Below, one piece after another: positions 1 through 13,900 of a stretch of 64,000 bases of DNA. The stretch is taken from assembly GCA_029721515.1 (NCBI GenBank), contig CM056551.1, positions 29,436,437-29,500,436 on the forward strand, in the 5' to 3' direction. Each line of letters opens with the position of its first letter. Positions within the stretch are counted from its first letter, which is position 1. The stretch is from Synanceia verrucosa (taxonomy: Eukaryota; Chordata; Actinopteri; Perciformes; Synanceiidae). Below the pieces are notes generated by a model, which worked only from the letters and a program-made list of their open reading frames with translations, did no database searches and was not told where the DNA came from. Both the position numbers and the translations under genes were made by a program.

Positions 1-230
1 TGTTTTATTCACAGTGTTTAGCTGTTTTAATCAGATTTTGTTTAGTAGAGGAGACCACTGTGGAAAATTCAGTTTGAGATAAAAACCTCCTGAATGTCTG
101 GATTTGAAGTCATCAGAGGTTTTAATCAGTTTGTTGTGGAGAGGAGGTGACCTCTGTGGTAAAAATCTCCTGAACGATGAACACATATTTCGACATACTG
201 ATGACAAAAATGAAATATTGTTCTTCTCAC

Positions 231-1928
231 CATGAACGGTCAGTCTGAAGGTCCTGTCCACCTGTCCAGCCACGTTGGACACCTTGCAGGTGTAGGTGCC
301 TCCATCTGCCATCTGGGAACCCAAAGAGAAGGTCATGGTGAAGGTAAGCATTTTGAGCACAGGCTGCTACGTCAGGAGGAGCAGGAGCTCTGAATCAGCT
401 AAATTAAGTTTTTCAGTCAGTGTCTGGAAGGACTCGAAACACCAAAGAGACACATCGCCTGTATTGTCTTTTCATTGTGTCCAGCCATCAGCTTTATTCT
501 GTCTGTGTTTGAGAGTTTGCCTGATTCAGCATGAGGGGAAAAAAATACTTTGATTGGTTGTTCAGGTTTGGCCAATCAGTGCAGGAGAAGAGAAACAAAC
601 AAACAAACAAGTCAAATCAAGAGGACAACCAGGAGGCTCTTTCCATGATTCATCTTCCTTGGACATGTAAAAATGATTGCTGCTCTCTCTGTCTCTTAGC
701 AACGGTTCGTGGATCTGTCATCCTCGTACTTCCTGTTTATCTATCGATCCGCCTACCTATCAATCTATCTGCCTACCTATCCATTTATCCACCTACATCC
801 CTACCTACCTTCTTTCCTATCTACCGACCATTTACCGAGCTTCTTACCAACTTACCTACCTACCTTCTTACCTACCTACTTAGCTAGCTTCCTACCTACC
901 TACCTAGCCATCTACTAACCTATCTACCTAACTTCCTTCCCACCTACCTAACTTCCTTCCTACCTACATAACTTCCTACCTACCTACCTACCTAACCTCC
1001 TTCCTAACTTCCTACCTACCTAACTTCCTTCCTTCCTACTTACCTACCTAACTTCCTACCTACCTAACTTCCCACCTACCTACCTACCTGACTTCCTTCC
1101 TAACTACCTACCTAATTTCCTTCCTACCTACCTACCTACATAACTTCCTTCCTAACTTCCTACCTACCTAACTTCCTTCCTACTTACCTACCAACCTACC
1201 TAACTTCCTTCCTACCTACCTACCTACTTAATTTCCTTCCTACCTACCTACCTAATTTCCTTCCTAACTTCCTTCCTTACTTTCTACCTACCTACCTACC
1301 TACCTAACATCCTTCCTACCTACCTACCTAACATCCTTCCTAACTTCCTTCCTAACTTCCGTCCTTACTTTCTACCTACCTACCTAACATCCTTCCTACC
1401 TACCTGCCTTCCTTCCTACCTACCTACCTACCTACCTTCCTTCCTACCTACCTACCTACCTAACTTCCTTCCTACCTACCTAACCCCCACCCCTCTCTCC
1501 TCATCTCATGCAGCAGCAGGGTGTACATGGTAGTCGACCGTTGGCTGGAGTCTTTGTGGTGAGTTTTGGAGTTAGCTCTTTAAGTCTTGTTTAGTGAACC
1601 TTGGACTTAATACCTCTTAATAAACTCTTAATACCTCAGTGTGATAACACACACTGATCCCTTAAAAATGTTTTTTAAATGTCTTGTCTGCAGCCTCAAA
1701 CACATGACGTACTGGAACACCATCTCCTGACCTGAACCCCTGTGATCTCCAGCTGGTGAGGATCCACCTTCAGCCCGTTCCCTGCAGCCAGCTGAAGCCC
1801 GTTCTTGTACCATGTGACCTCAGGTTGAGGAACGCCGTGTGCTTCACACCTCAGGCTGACCGAGGAGCCCACCTGTGGGGTGACCAGGTCTGTCTCAGCG
1901 TCCAGACGGGGCTTCAGGGTGGGCAGGA
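231..1928 (-). CDS. hmcn2: hmcn2 Ig domain 18 (exons 40-41), last in window
   Basis: Exons 1732-1928 and 231-312 are split in phase 0 at TGVQ|MADGG, residues about 2021-2113. Markers are LRCEAHG, VTWYKNG and DGGTYTCKVSNVAG. The 1.4-kb intron between them is mostly a tetranucleotide tract. Exon 41 ends in phase 1 at a GTGAGAAG donor, so further Ig exons lie beyond position 1. Confidence 0.92.
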
Positions 1929-4900
1929 CTGATGGTTTGAACACAAAGATCCACTCAGAGTGATTCACTCCTGAACTATCCTCCATCACAGCTGGCTTCA
2001 CGTAAACACATCTTTTATTTTTTAGATTACATCCCGTGTATGTGTGGCTCAGTAATGCAGACGGGTCACCATGTGTTCGCTCACCGTAGACACTGAGGAG
2101 GATACTCTTCTGGTCCTGGCCTGCTGAGTTAGTGGCTGTGCAGACATACTGACCAGCATCCTCCAGCCTCACTCGGGGCAACTGAAGCATCTGGCCTCCT
2201 GTAGTACATAATGTATATATAAACATTAAGACATGAACTCTGTGAAATAAGAGGTCCAGGGGGTGGATGAGGTCTGACCTGGCAGAATGTGGATGCCGGT
2301 GTTGAAGTGGAGGACCTGCCCATCTCTGGTCCAGGTGATCTCTGGAGGAGGGTACGCTTGGACGTCGCAGAGCAGCGACACCATGTGACCCTCGATCACG
2401 ATGACGTCCTCCTCCTTAAGGCCGATAATTCTAGGAGGCACTGAGGGACATAAAAAGACCTTCTCATAACATACAGTCCACCATTTATTCTGTTTTAATG
2501 GGACTCTGGTGCAGATCGTTTGGGAGGTTTTGAACAGTGATCGTTCTCTGGTGTTGGGCTAAAACTACAACACCTAAACAGTAATTTCACTCATATCTCT
2601 CCTAGAAGTCGCTAAGTAGCCTCCCTGTGGTAAAAAAAAAAAAAATGCCTGTATATACTGTAGTTTCTATTTTATAGATGATTTTGCACATTTAGAGACT
2701 CCCAAAACTGTATTGTAAATAGTTTTCATACTTTTTAAATTTCAACTTAAACATGCAAAATCTGTTATTTTGACATTTTAAACTGTTATATCTTCTGGAT
2801 AAAAGTCCAGACAGATATTTTGAGGCTCAGGTGTCAAAGGTCAATTGAAGTTTGCTTGACATCTGGACCAAAGAAAATCTACAGATAAGTTTAAATAAAG
2901 TCCACAGAATAAGTGACTTTTATTAAGTAAATGTGCTATAAACTAGGGGAGAAGGAATCAGAGTAAAGGAATAAAAAATAGCAATATTTGGAAAGTCTGT
3001 GCTCATCATCATAGAGGTGGCAGCTCCTCTACTCCTCAGCAGGTTTAGTCCTTTTTTAATCTGAGCAGAAAGACTAAATGAGAATGAGGAAATGATAATT
3101 TCACTCCTATGGTTTGTGAAAGCACCCTGAGTGAAAGGCAGTCCTTCTGCTCACAGGTTAAATTAAAAATGGTGGTGGAGGACTTTTCTTACCTTGCACC
3201 GTCAGACTGAAGAGCTTCTCCACCGTCCCCACCTTGTTCTCGGCGACACATGAATACCCGGCCATGTCCGACACCTGGACGCTGAGGAGCTGGAGGATTG
3301 ATGGGATTCAAGTGTTTTTAATCTGTTCACAAGCTGGTGTTGGTCTGCAGGGTGGACACCTGGAGGCTCACCTGGAGTTGAGTCCCGTCCTCGCTGATGT
3401 GGTGCTGAGGGTCGGCGTGAACCGGCCGCCGGTCTCTAAGCCAGGAGACGACGGGCGTCGGGTGTCCGGTGACGTCGCAGCGCAGGACCACGGAGCTGTT
3501 GACCACCGCTCCCATTTCCTCCATGAACTCCTCCGACGCTCCCATGATCACAGGAGGGACTAGGAGGTGAACAGACGTCCTCTTCAGAAATCGTCATGAA
3601 CGCATTTTCATAACGACTAAACGACGCTCCGGCTTACCGAGGATCTCCAGTTCAAAGTGCATGCGGTCCTCTCCGGCCTCGTTAACGGCCTGACATGTGT
3701 ACTTCCCAGCGTCTTCTTCCTGCACTCGGGCGATTTGCAGCACCTGTCCACCTGAAAGGACGGACAGCAGATTAACCCGTGGAGCCCAGGTCATCCAGAA
3801 CGACCTTTAACACAGGAGGGAGTTGACCTCTGACCTGGCAGCAGCACCACTCCGTCAGCGGAGGTGAGTTTCCGTCCGTCTCTGTACCAGCTGAGTTTGG
3901 GAGGGGGGATGGCGTTGCTCTCACAGGACAGGCTGATGGGGTGTCCCAGGACCACCTCCCTCTTCTCCAACATGTCCTCGTTATCGTCCCCCTCATGTCC
4001 CAGACCCCAGGCCGCCTCCCTGTTGGTCACCCGGTGAAAAATAGGAGGAACTGGAGAGACGAGAGGACGCCTGAGTGAGTTTTTATGAAAAGACGTTCAT
4101 GACAGTGATGTAACCCAACGCACCCTGAACGGAGACATGGAAGTCCCTCTTGTCCTCTCCTGCAGAGTTGGTGACCACACAGGTGTACTGGCCCTCATGG
4201 GACATCATGGCGTTCTCGATGGTGAGGACGTGGCCGCTCTCCTGGACGCCAGCGTGGAAGTTTCCTGTCAGCGGCTGAAAGACAATATCATGAAGTATGA
4301 GGATTTATATTATTATTTATATTATTATATTAGCGTCGTCTCAAGCTGAGATATTATTCTATTTTTATTTTATTTGGTTTAGTTTTGATTTGATTTTAGT
4401 TTAATTGCAGTATTTTTTTTATTTTTTATATACTTTATTTTTTTGTCTTTTGTCTTTATTTATTTTTTTTTTTACAGCAGTTTTAGTTTGTTTTGTGTCT
4501 CAGATGTGTGTAGCTACATATAAACAGAAATAAAGTACTGTATAAGTACAATATCAATGATTATGGAAAACAGTTTAGGAACAGTCATCATGTTTAGTTT
4601 GTTTAGTTTCTGTGTCAACGTCATGAAACATACTGTCTGCTTTTTTCGGAAGTGATTAATTAGAGCTAAAAAACATTTAAAAAATACATTATTTTATATT
4701 TTTTATTAATTTCTAACCAGGAAGTATAGTTTATTTTAGTCTTGTGTCCCAGAAGTGTGTAGTAACAAAATAAATACAAATAAATAATTATGGGAAAAAG
4801 TGAAAGAGTGACCATAATGTTTGTGTTGTTTAGTTTCTCAAAACATGCTGTCTGCTTTTTTCAGTAATGAATAATTAATATAAAAAAGATAATTTAATCA

Positions 4901-7900
4901 CCATTTTTTTATTTTTATTCATTTTTAAATAGGAAATAGTTTTATTTTAGTTTTGTGTCTCAGAAATGTGTGGCTACATATAAAGCAAAATACATACAAA
5001 TAATAATTATGTGTCTGCATTTTTTGGTAGTGATTTATTAATTATTTTTCATTTTATTATTTTTTTGTATTTATTGTTTTGCAATCAGGGCTTACAGTTT
5101 CAGTTAAGTTTATATTTAAGGAATTTGTTTTATTTATTGTATTATTTAGTTTTGGTTTACTAAAAATATTTTCACTGCTTATTTTATTTTTAGTTACGAC
5201 ATTAACTCTGTCACTAGTCACAAAGTGATCACTAGTCAGTATCCATGGTGGTTTCCAAAGGTTAAATAACTACGAGTGACTCAACAATATATTTGAATCA
5301 AATATTAAAGCTGTCTTTTTGGAATAACACCGAGCACCAATAAACATAAAATCCACCTAATCCTCATGTGTTTTCTCTTTGATGTAGATCAAGGAGGAAA
5401 CATACAAGCCAAAGCAGCATTGTTACAGAAAATGATGTCAGGATATTGAACTGCATTCTTCTTTTTCTGCATCTTTGCTAAAATTAACCAGCTTAGTCAC
5501 AGAATAAATGTGAATAGAGGAGGCGGCAGCTTGTGCAACACGATGAAAATGTTGTTTCAGTTCATGCTGGTAGCAAATCGAGGCTGACAGAGGTTAGAAA
5601 TCACCCAGTGTCAGGTGTTTATTACTGATAAGCAGAATATTTTTAATGTTTCTGTATGTGCAAGCTCTCTGTTTGTGGTTTTTAAAGATGCAGAAACACC
5701 AACCTGTCCGTCTTTGAACCAGTTGACTTTGGGCTCAGGGAACCCTTTGGCCAGGCAGGACAGAGTTAAACTCCCATTGATCCTCACTTTCTCCTCCTGA
5801 GCACCAAACTTTAAGGATGTAGAGTCGCCTTCGATCTGTGGCGGGACTGACGACAGGAAGCAGGTGATATATTAAAAGCTCGGCTTTTTTTAACGATGAC
5901 GTGGCGTAGACGCCTCTTACCCAGAACCCTCAGAGAGTAATGTTTGACGGCGGTGCCGGCTGGATTCGTGGCCCTGCAGGTGTAGAGGCCGGTGCTGTCT
6001 CCGTGCACCGAGCCTAGCCTCAGCGCCTGCCCCCCCTGGGTGTACGTGGCCTGGGGACTGGACACGATGGGCTGGTTGTCCTTCAGCCAGGTGATGCTGG
6101 GGGTTGGCGAGCCGTCCACGTCACAGGGGAGGACTGTGGGGAAGCCCAGCACCACCGACACCTCCGAGGTCTCACTGGGGCCTTTGATGGTGGGGGGAGC
6201 TGGAGGGAAAAGACAACAACACATTCATGTTTAACAGCCAGACTTTTCCCACCTCTCAAGGGACTGAAACAGAAATGCAGTGTGAAGTCAGAGCACTCAG
6301 AAACCCCCAGAGTCCTGCAGGATGAGACCAGACAGTGGGTCTGCACAGGAGTTACTACTGAGTGTTAGCTGGTTAAAACAACACCACTACCAGAGGGCAT
6401 TTTGTTCATTTATGTTGTTCATTTGTTGACTTTTTCATCTGCTCTGTTGCTTGTTTGCACATTTATACATTGTCCACAATAGTTATTAGTCCCACACAGA
6501 CACATTTGTTTACTTTTTTTTAACTTCCTTTCTTTCTTATTTTCTTTATTTCTCATATAGGCCCTTATTATAATGTTGCTCTATGCACTTTTCTAATAGA
6601 AGACATTTCCATCTTATCTTATGTTAGAAATAAAAGTATGTGCTGGACTCAGGTTAGTGTGGTTGTCTTGTAATATAATATAATATAATATGATAAATAA
6701 GGCCCAGACCTTGCACTGTGAGTCTGAACTGGCGCATCTGGGTTCCTGCGTTGTTACTGGCCAGACACTGGTAGAGGCCCTGGTCCCTCAGCCGGACTGA
6801 CTTCACCCTCAGCACCTGGCCATCCTCCAGAAACTCCACATGAGGGTCTCCAGCTGGGGACAGGACCCTGGAGAGAGGAAGGAGCGGTGGATTGTGCATC
6901 CTGTGAGGTGTCACTAAACTGAGGAGTGATGCTTACTCTCCGTCACGGCTCCATTCAACTCTGGGCGCCGGCCGACCGCTAACCCGACACTGGAACTCCA
7001 CTTCCTGTCCCAGAACCACAGTTAACTCCTGCAGTTTGGACGCTCCTGAGATCACTGGTGGAGCTGCGGCAACGCACATACGAAATAGTTTCCTTCAGTG
7101 TTCATCGGTCAGGTGACTAAAACCACTAAAAACACAGCTTCATGTTAATAATCAGTGTTTCTCCAACACTGTTCGGAGGACGCAGGACGTCTCAGAGCTG
7201 CTGCTAACATCAGCTTAGCTTGTTCTTCTTGTAATTTCACATCCAGATGTCTGGTTAAAATATCCAGTTAAAAACCATGAAGATATAAAACATATGTCTT
7301 AAAAATGTGGCTTTTATGACAGTCGACTAATCTCTGGTTTGAACATTTTTGGAAACATTTGGGATAACCTGATGCCATGTATATTTTTAGTAGACAGTTT
7401 AATGTGGAAATTCTCATTATCGTCTTTCATGGTTAGTTTTTCTAGGTGTGCGGGGGATGACACATTTCAGGATGTATGCTATTAAATAAACTATTAATTA
7501 AACAGTTTTCTGGGGTTTTTGGACTGTTCGTGTAGAAGAAAACGATTCCTTCTAAGACTGGACTCGATGCATCTGTCTGCTCCCCCGTCCTGCTCTTTTA
7601 TAAACTAAACAGCAGTGAGACAGCTGGTTTTATGAGCTCACCTTGCACTACAATGTGATATTCTCTCCGGGCCTCTCCAGCCGAGTTTTGAGCTGCACAG
7701 GCGAATCTTCCAGCATGTTCTGGCTGAACTCTGTAGATCCTGAGCAGTCTGTTCCCATTCTGCAGATACACCCCAGGACTGTCCACCTGGACCCACAGAA
7801 ATCAGTTTGGTGCATCCTTCAGAAAGTCCGTTTGTAATTAGAAGGACGGCCACACGGTGGCATCGCACAGCTAGACATCCACAAGACACATTGACATGCA

Positions 7901-10900
7901 GGATGAGCTTTAGATTAAAACTCACAGGGTGGTTGTCCTTAGTCCAGGTGATTGTCGGGGATGGGATCCCGAAGGCGTCACAGCCCAGAGTGAGAGGCTG
8001 CTTCAAGGTGACGGTGAGGTTCAGCGGCTGGCCATCTTCTTGGATCTCTGGGGGAACTATAGCAAAAGGAGGAAGGGAGGATTTTATTTTGTTGTGTTTC
8101 AGGTCAGTATTTTAAGATGGAGAGAAGCAGGGTTAACTGAACTCTTACCGTTTACTTTCAGCCTGGTCTTCCTCTCCACTGATCCGGCCTCGTTGGTCGC
8201 CACGCACTTGAAGTCTCCGCTGTGGCCGGCAGACGCTGCGCTGATAACGAGCGATCCGTCCCTCGCCACGGAGAGATCCGACTGTTCGGGGTGAATCTCT
8301 AGGCCGTTCTTGAACCAGCGCACCTTGGGATGAGGCGAGCCTGCAGGTGCAGAGAGGAGCATGAAGCGAGCCTTTATTGATCACGTCTGACAGGAAGAAA
8401 AGTCACTTCCACCTCCCTGCTTCTCTACGGGGGAACTTTAATGGGCAAGCAGCCCAGAAGAAAAGAGCCAGCTCTACATTTATCTGCTGGACAGCAGGGG
8501 AGGCGCTGCCAAAGGCCTGAGATTTCAAGGCTGCATAAAGAAGGGACATGCTGCTGCAGAGATGTAAAGATGTACAGTTTAAAACACGACAAGATTTATG
8601 AGCAAACGCAGTGAGGAGCAGTGAGGATAGGAGTGGTTGAAGAAGCAGTTCAAAGGCTCAGGAGCCTGAAACAGATGTCCTCTGTGGATTAGTGGGTGTG
8701 AAAGAGGTGGAAATGGTCAAGAGGAGAAAGGTGGAATGAGGGGAAAGGTGGAGGATTTTGTACCCAGCAGACTCTCTGAGGACGAGGACAGACCAGCGTC
8801 CTAAATGCCACGGCTCTGTCTATTTCCAGAGGCGTCACACATCCAAACACCACGGACGAGGACGGGGGAAATCAAACACTGCGCCCTTCCTCGATCCAAA
8901 ATAAAACCAAGCGAGGCGGTGACGTCGCTGCCTCTCTCAACACGTGTTTACAGTTAAAGACCTTCGAGCTAATTCATTATCTCATTGCTGCAAAGGAAAC
9001 GCATACAGATGTTCTGTTTTAGATGTTAACAGATCTCATTAGTAGACTTTGAGTTTACTTGCCGGAGCCGACGATTACCTCTTCCATGTGTTTCTCAAAT
9101 AATTACCTCCATCAAATGCAATGTGAATTCATAATATCCTCCTGGCAGAGATGCCTTATCGGGCTCGTACAGAGACGGCAAAGAGGGGATCCTTGTTTCT
9201 ATGGGGTGTATCAGCGTGGCCTGTAAGACCTGGATGGAAGCAGCTTCCTCTTCCACCTCAGACATCTGTCCTTTATCTGCCAGCAGCAGCCTGTAATTAG
9301 GATTCCTCTCCCAGCAGGCCTCAGCGCAGAGGAAAGCAGATGTGGCTCGCAGAGGCAGCCGGCAGACTGATGTTCCAGCTGTTGCTCGACGCTGGACGCG
9401 GCCCTCGCCTCCATCCGACATGAAACAATACCTGTTTGAGGTGAGCATCCGTCAGCTCTGCAGGGCGCTGCCTCGTGTTTGCACAGAGATGCTAAAATAT
9501 GGAGGCGACAGCGAGCCTCTGGGTGCTAAAAGCAGGACGGGTCTGCAGTGACGGGCGAAACGTTCCTTTGATGGATACAGAGGAACTTTCTCATGTCATG
9601 AAAGTGAAATCAAATTCTGAACGTCCTGTGATGGACTCCTCTGTGAATGGGGTCGTACCTTCAGCAGGACAGGGGATGACCACCTTGCTGTTCGCTACTT
9701 TCTCCATGATGGCGTCTCCGGGTTCGGCAAAGGACGGGGGCTCTGTGACGACAGGAAATACAAAGTGGTCAGATTATTAAGGGACAGGAAGCCTCTCAGA
9801 GCATTTGAGGGACTGTTGTAGGTGTTGGATTTAAGACGTCTTACAGGAACTCAAAGGTCAAAGAAGTGGCAAATAATTTTAATAAAAGTTAGTACAAGAG
9901 TCATGATCTAAAAATCTCCAAAGTGGAATAAAAATAATCTAACTTGAGCGCAGTTTTGAGATTAGGAATGAACTGATACTAATACTTCAGCTTATACTGA
10001 AAACAAGGGGTGTTCCAATCTGATGTTGATATTGGTCCGAAAAAACGAGTATTGGATTACATCGGCCTGCATCTAAAACCTCTGATACAAACACTCTGAA
10101 AACAGCAGTCCATTCCAGACGCCGCTCCAGCTCTTCTATCCGGCAGTGCTGCTTATTTTATTTATTAGGTTATTTTTCAGGGTCTTCTAATTTATTTTCT
10201 ATTTATTCTGTTCAATTGTAGAATATTATTATGTTTAACTAGTTAATCTAGTGGTCATATTTTTGGTTTTATTGGATTTATTGAGGTTATTTTTCAAGGT
10301 CTTCTGATTTATTTTTTTTATTTTATTTAATTATAGAATATTCTTATGTTTAAGTTGTCAGGTTTTCTCAGACGTACTGTTGCTGACTATTGTTCTATTG
10401 TTGACTAATATCACTTGATCAAGTGAAATTGATATATATCACTTGATGTAACTCCATCCTACAAAATAAGTAATAAAAGCATGTGATTCGTGCTGATATC
10501 GTATTGGATCAATATCGGTATCATATCGGAAGAGAAAATGTTGTATCGGGACACAACAACAACAACAACGCCGGGTACACACTGCAACTCCGAAACAACG
10601 TGGTCAGATCTTCTCACTCTGGAACCCGTTGTTAGAAAATATCGTTTTGGGTCTCCGACAAAGCTGGAGCCGTCTGTACGCAAGGCAGAATCGGTATTGA
10701 AGTTTGTCGGATTCACAGAGTTCCGTTGTCGTGTGGATGGCACCTTAATTTGCTACTAGTTTTTGCTTTTTGTGATTTTTCAGGACACTGGTAAAGTGTT
10801 TTTATGTTTGAAGCTGTGGATTTAACAGAGCACCAAATATTTTCTGCTGCATCCCGTCTCATGATTGATTCTAAAAAATACAAAGATTTTTAATTTTTGA

Positions 10901-13900
10901 CGCGGTATGAAGCAGCTGAACTCTTATCCTCTCTCAGCGTGGAGCCTCAAGAGAAGGACTGGCAGAGACTAAAACTGGGACACCGCCAGAGTCTGTAAAT
11001 CTTCACCGGTGCTATTTAAATTTGTGCTTTTTCATGATTCACAACGAGTGACTTAATTGAGACTGGAGGAAGTGAAGTGCAGATATTCACCAAGGATCTC
11101 CAGCTTGACCTCCAAGGTCTCCTGTCCAGCGCTGTTCCTGGCCACACAGCGGTACGTTCCCTGGTCGGCTCGGCTGACCTGCTGGATCCTGAGGGGCGTC
11201 GAGTTCTTGACACCAACAGGAAGTCCGTTGTGAAACCACGTGACCTCGGGGCTCGGTTCACCCTGGACCACGCACGGCAGAGTCACCCTCTGGCCGATGA
11301 GGGCCTTCAGGAGGGACGGCGCCGGCTGGATTCTGGGCTTAGCTGAGGACAAAAACAAACATGGTTACATAACTACCTCCTCACATATTCTACATATCCC
11401 AGCAGTGACGTGTTCAGGTGGAATCTATCAACCTGACAGCGTTCGGTTTCTAAGAAGTTCAGCTTTCTAATGACGCAGCGTTACCTTGAATGTGCAAATT
11501 GTAGCTTAGGGACACGTTGCCTGCTGGGTTTTCTGCAGTGCAGGTGTACAGTTTACTATCAATCAGGCGCACATCAGTGATCCTCAGAGAGCCTGAAGGT
11601 AAAACAGTGAACCTGAGGAGCAAAGGGCAAAGAGATGGAGAAAACACAACACCTTATGAGTCACTGAAGAACTAAAGAAAGCGGTTTTTTTTTTTCTGGT
11701 AAAGCTCGATTAAAAGATGCATTTTTGCCTCTGCTGGTATTTTTAGTGGAGTTGACTTGAGCGGTTCCTGTAAACAGATTCAGATGATGAATTCCCAGAG
11801 CAGCTGCCGCCACGAGCACAATGATGAAGCTTCATCGGCATGCAAATTAATTAGACAACATGTACACATTTTGAGCAATTTGTGAGAGGAATTTCAATTT
11901 GAAAGTGAGCAATAAATACGAAAGAGAGCACGAGGGAAAGAGAGTCGAAACACTGTGTTGTTTGTCGTGGCGAAACATGGATTTGTGATGGATTAAAGTT
12001 GTGAACAAGACAGCAGTGAGTGCATGCTGGACCTCAGTCAGGGCCTAGTAATCTCCCCAGTGAGCTGTTATTTTCACTGCTACCATTTGTCCAGGGTAAT
12101 TACAGTGTAAAAGGCCTGTTTGACCTGGCAGCGTTGTCACAGGAAAGGTCATAGGCTCACAAAAACAAATGTGTTTCTTCCCGTTGGGAACAGTAATATG
12201 CAGTACTCAGCATCTACTGCATGTTTATCAGTACGGGGTCAGGAAATACAGAGGGGATCGTCCTGACGGTGGCGCTGATCCCCGTTCATCAGTACGTTTC
12301 GTCCCTCCTGAGAACGGCCATGTGGAAAGCAAAGTTTACGCCAAACCATCCGCTCCATTTATAGATGTTTGTCACAGACAAACAAGAGGACAGATGGAGG
12401 CGATCACATGCACCGCCCTCATGAAAACAAAAGCAGCATGTAGGTTAAAACTACAAATGGAGGTCAGCGACTTTAAAACATTTCAGGTTGCTAACCTGAA
12501 ATGCACCAGGAGCCGTCCAGCTGTATAAATGTGAAACGTAAATGACTGTAAACACACCTCTGTGATTTATCCAAGATAAGTGCGTCTGCTAAGCAACTGA
12601 ATTATAACAATAACATGTTCTGCTGAGTGGATGAGAGCTCCAAGCACAATGAGCTCTCTATTTCAGCTGCACATATGGAGTACCGCCTCCTCCACCACCA
12701 CCACCACCTAAAAACATCTAATGACAGCGGTCAGACTGCAGCGTTAAACATCTCCACCACCATCATCTGTGTCCACAGTCTGACACAAAAACAGCGACTG
12801 GGACAAAGTGGCCCTGTTAGGATCAGGAGTAGAGTGGATAAAGCCACCTCCTGTGTGTCCTGACCTGCCCTCACTTCACTTTTACTGATTTTTATAGCAG
12901 ACTTTGTCTCAGGGGGGAAGTCATATGCACCATCCATTCAATTTTATTTAATTTTATATATATCTTATTAGTCCATACTGCAAATATGCATTAATATTTT
13001 ACATATTTTTTTATTTCTATATTTTTTCTCACTTATGACTTGTTTCATGCTGCAACAAAAGTGAATTTCAATAAAAATATTATATTCTCTGAGGTGTTCT
13101 TTCATAAGAGAGATAATATAGATGTTTATTAAAAGCAAAAATTACTGTAATTTATTATAAATTACAACAACTTAAGAATAAACAACAGAGCCATAAATAT
13201 GAAGTGTATAAGAAGTAATATCAACTCCTTACGGTAACACAATAACATGTAGGTATTGTTTTATTTTGCAATGAATACATGTAGATATAGCTATATGTAT
13301 GTGTTTATATACACGTACGCACATATTTCTGTCTTTGTGGTGCAAAAGTGTTTAATGTGTTTTAGAAATGAAATACAATTAGAATTAATTACACAAAAAA
13401 CGAAATATTGCGTCTGATTTTGTGAATTAAATGATTCCCCTTTCTGCTGGGAACCCTTCTGTCTTGAAAACTTCTGCTTTACAGTACGAATCCCTCCCAA
13501 AGAAAACCTTTCAACAGGGAGAAAATGGAATAAACCTCCCAGCAGCAGAGGAGTGATCCTTCAGCCAGGACGGCCAGATGTGGAATAGATGTTGTGAGTG
13601 CAGAGTAACGACGTTAATGTCCTCCTTGTGTCTGTTAGCTACCGCTAGCTTATTACACAGAAACCTGACCGCCCACTGATTTCAGTTATTTCAACAATCA
13701 GCACCTCGCGGTCACTTCCTCTGACCCCACAGAGAGCAGCTGGAGAGAGCGAGGCGAAGCTCGGCCTGATGTGGGGGTTGTTTGGTGGAGATGTGTTATC
13801 CTCATCAGACAGGACCAGTAAAGAGTCAGCATGTTGTTTTACTGCTGAGGCACCTCAGGGAGTCCCAGCATCAGGCAGACAGGGCTTGTATCTCTTCCTC

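Noticed and set aside
531..918. Three overlapping plus-strand open frames rich in L, P, T, Y and S
   Set aside because: They are translations of the CTAC/CTTC repeat tract in an hmcn2 intron.
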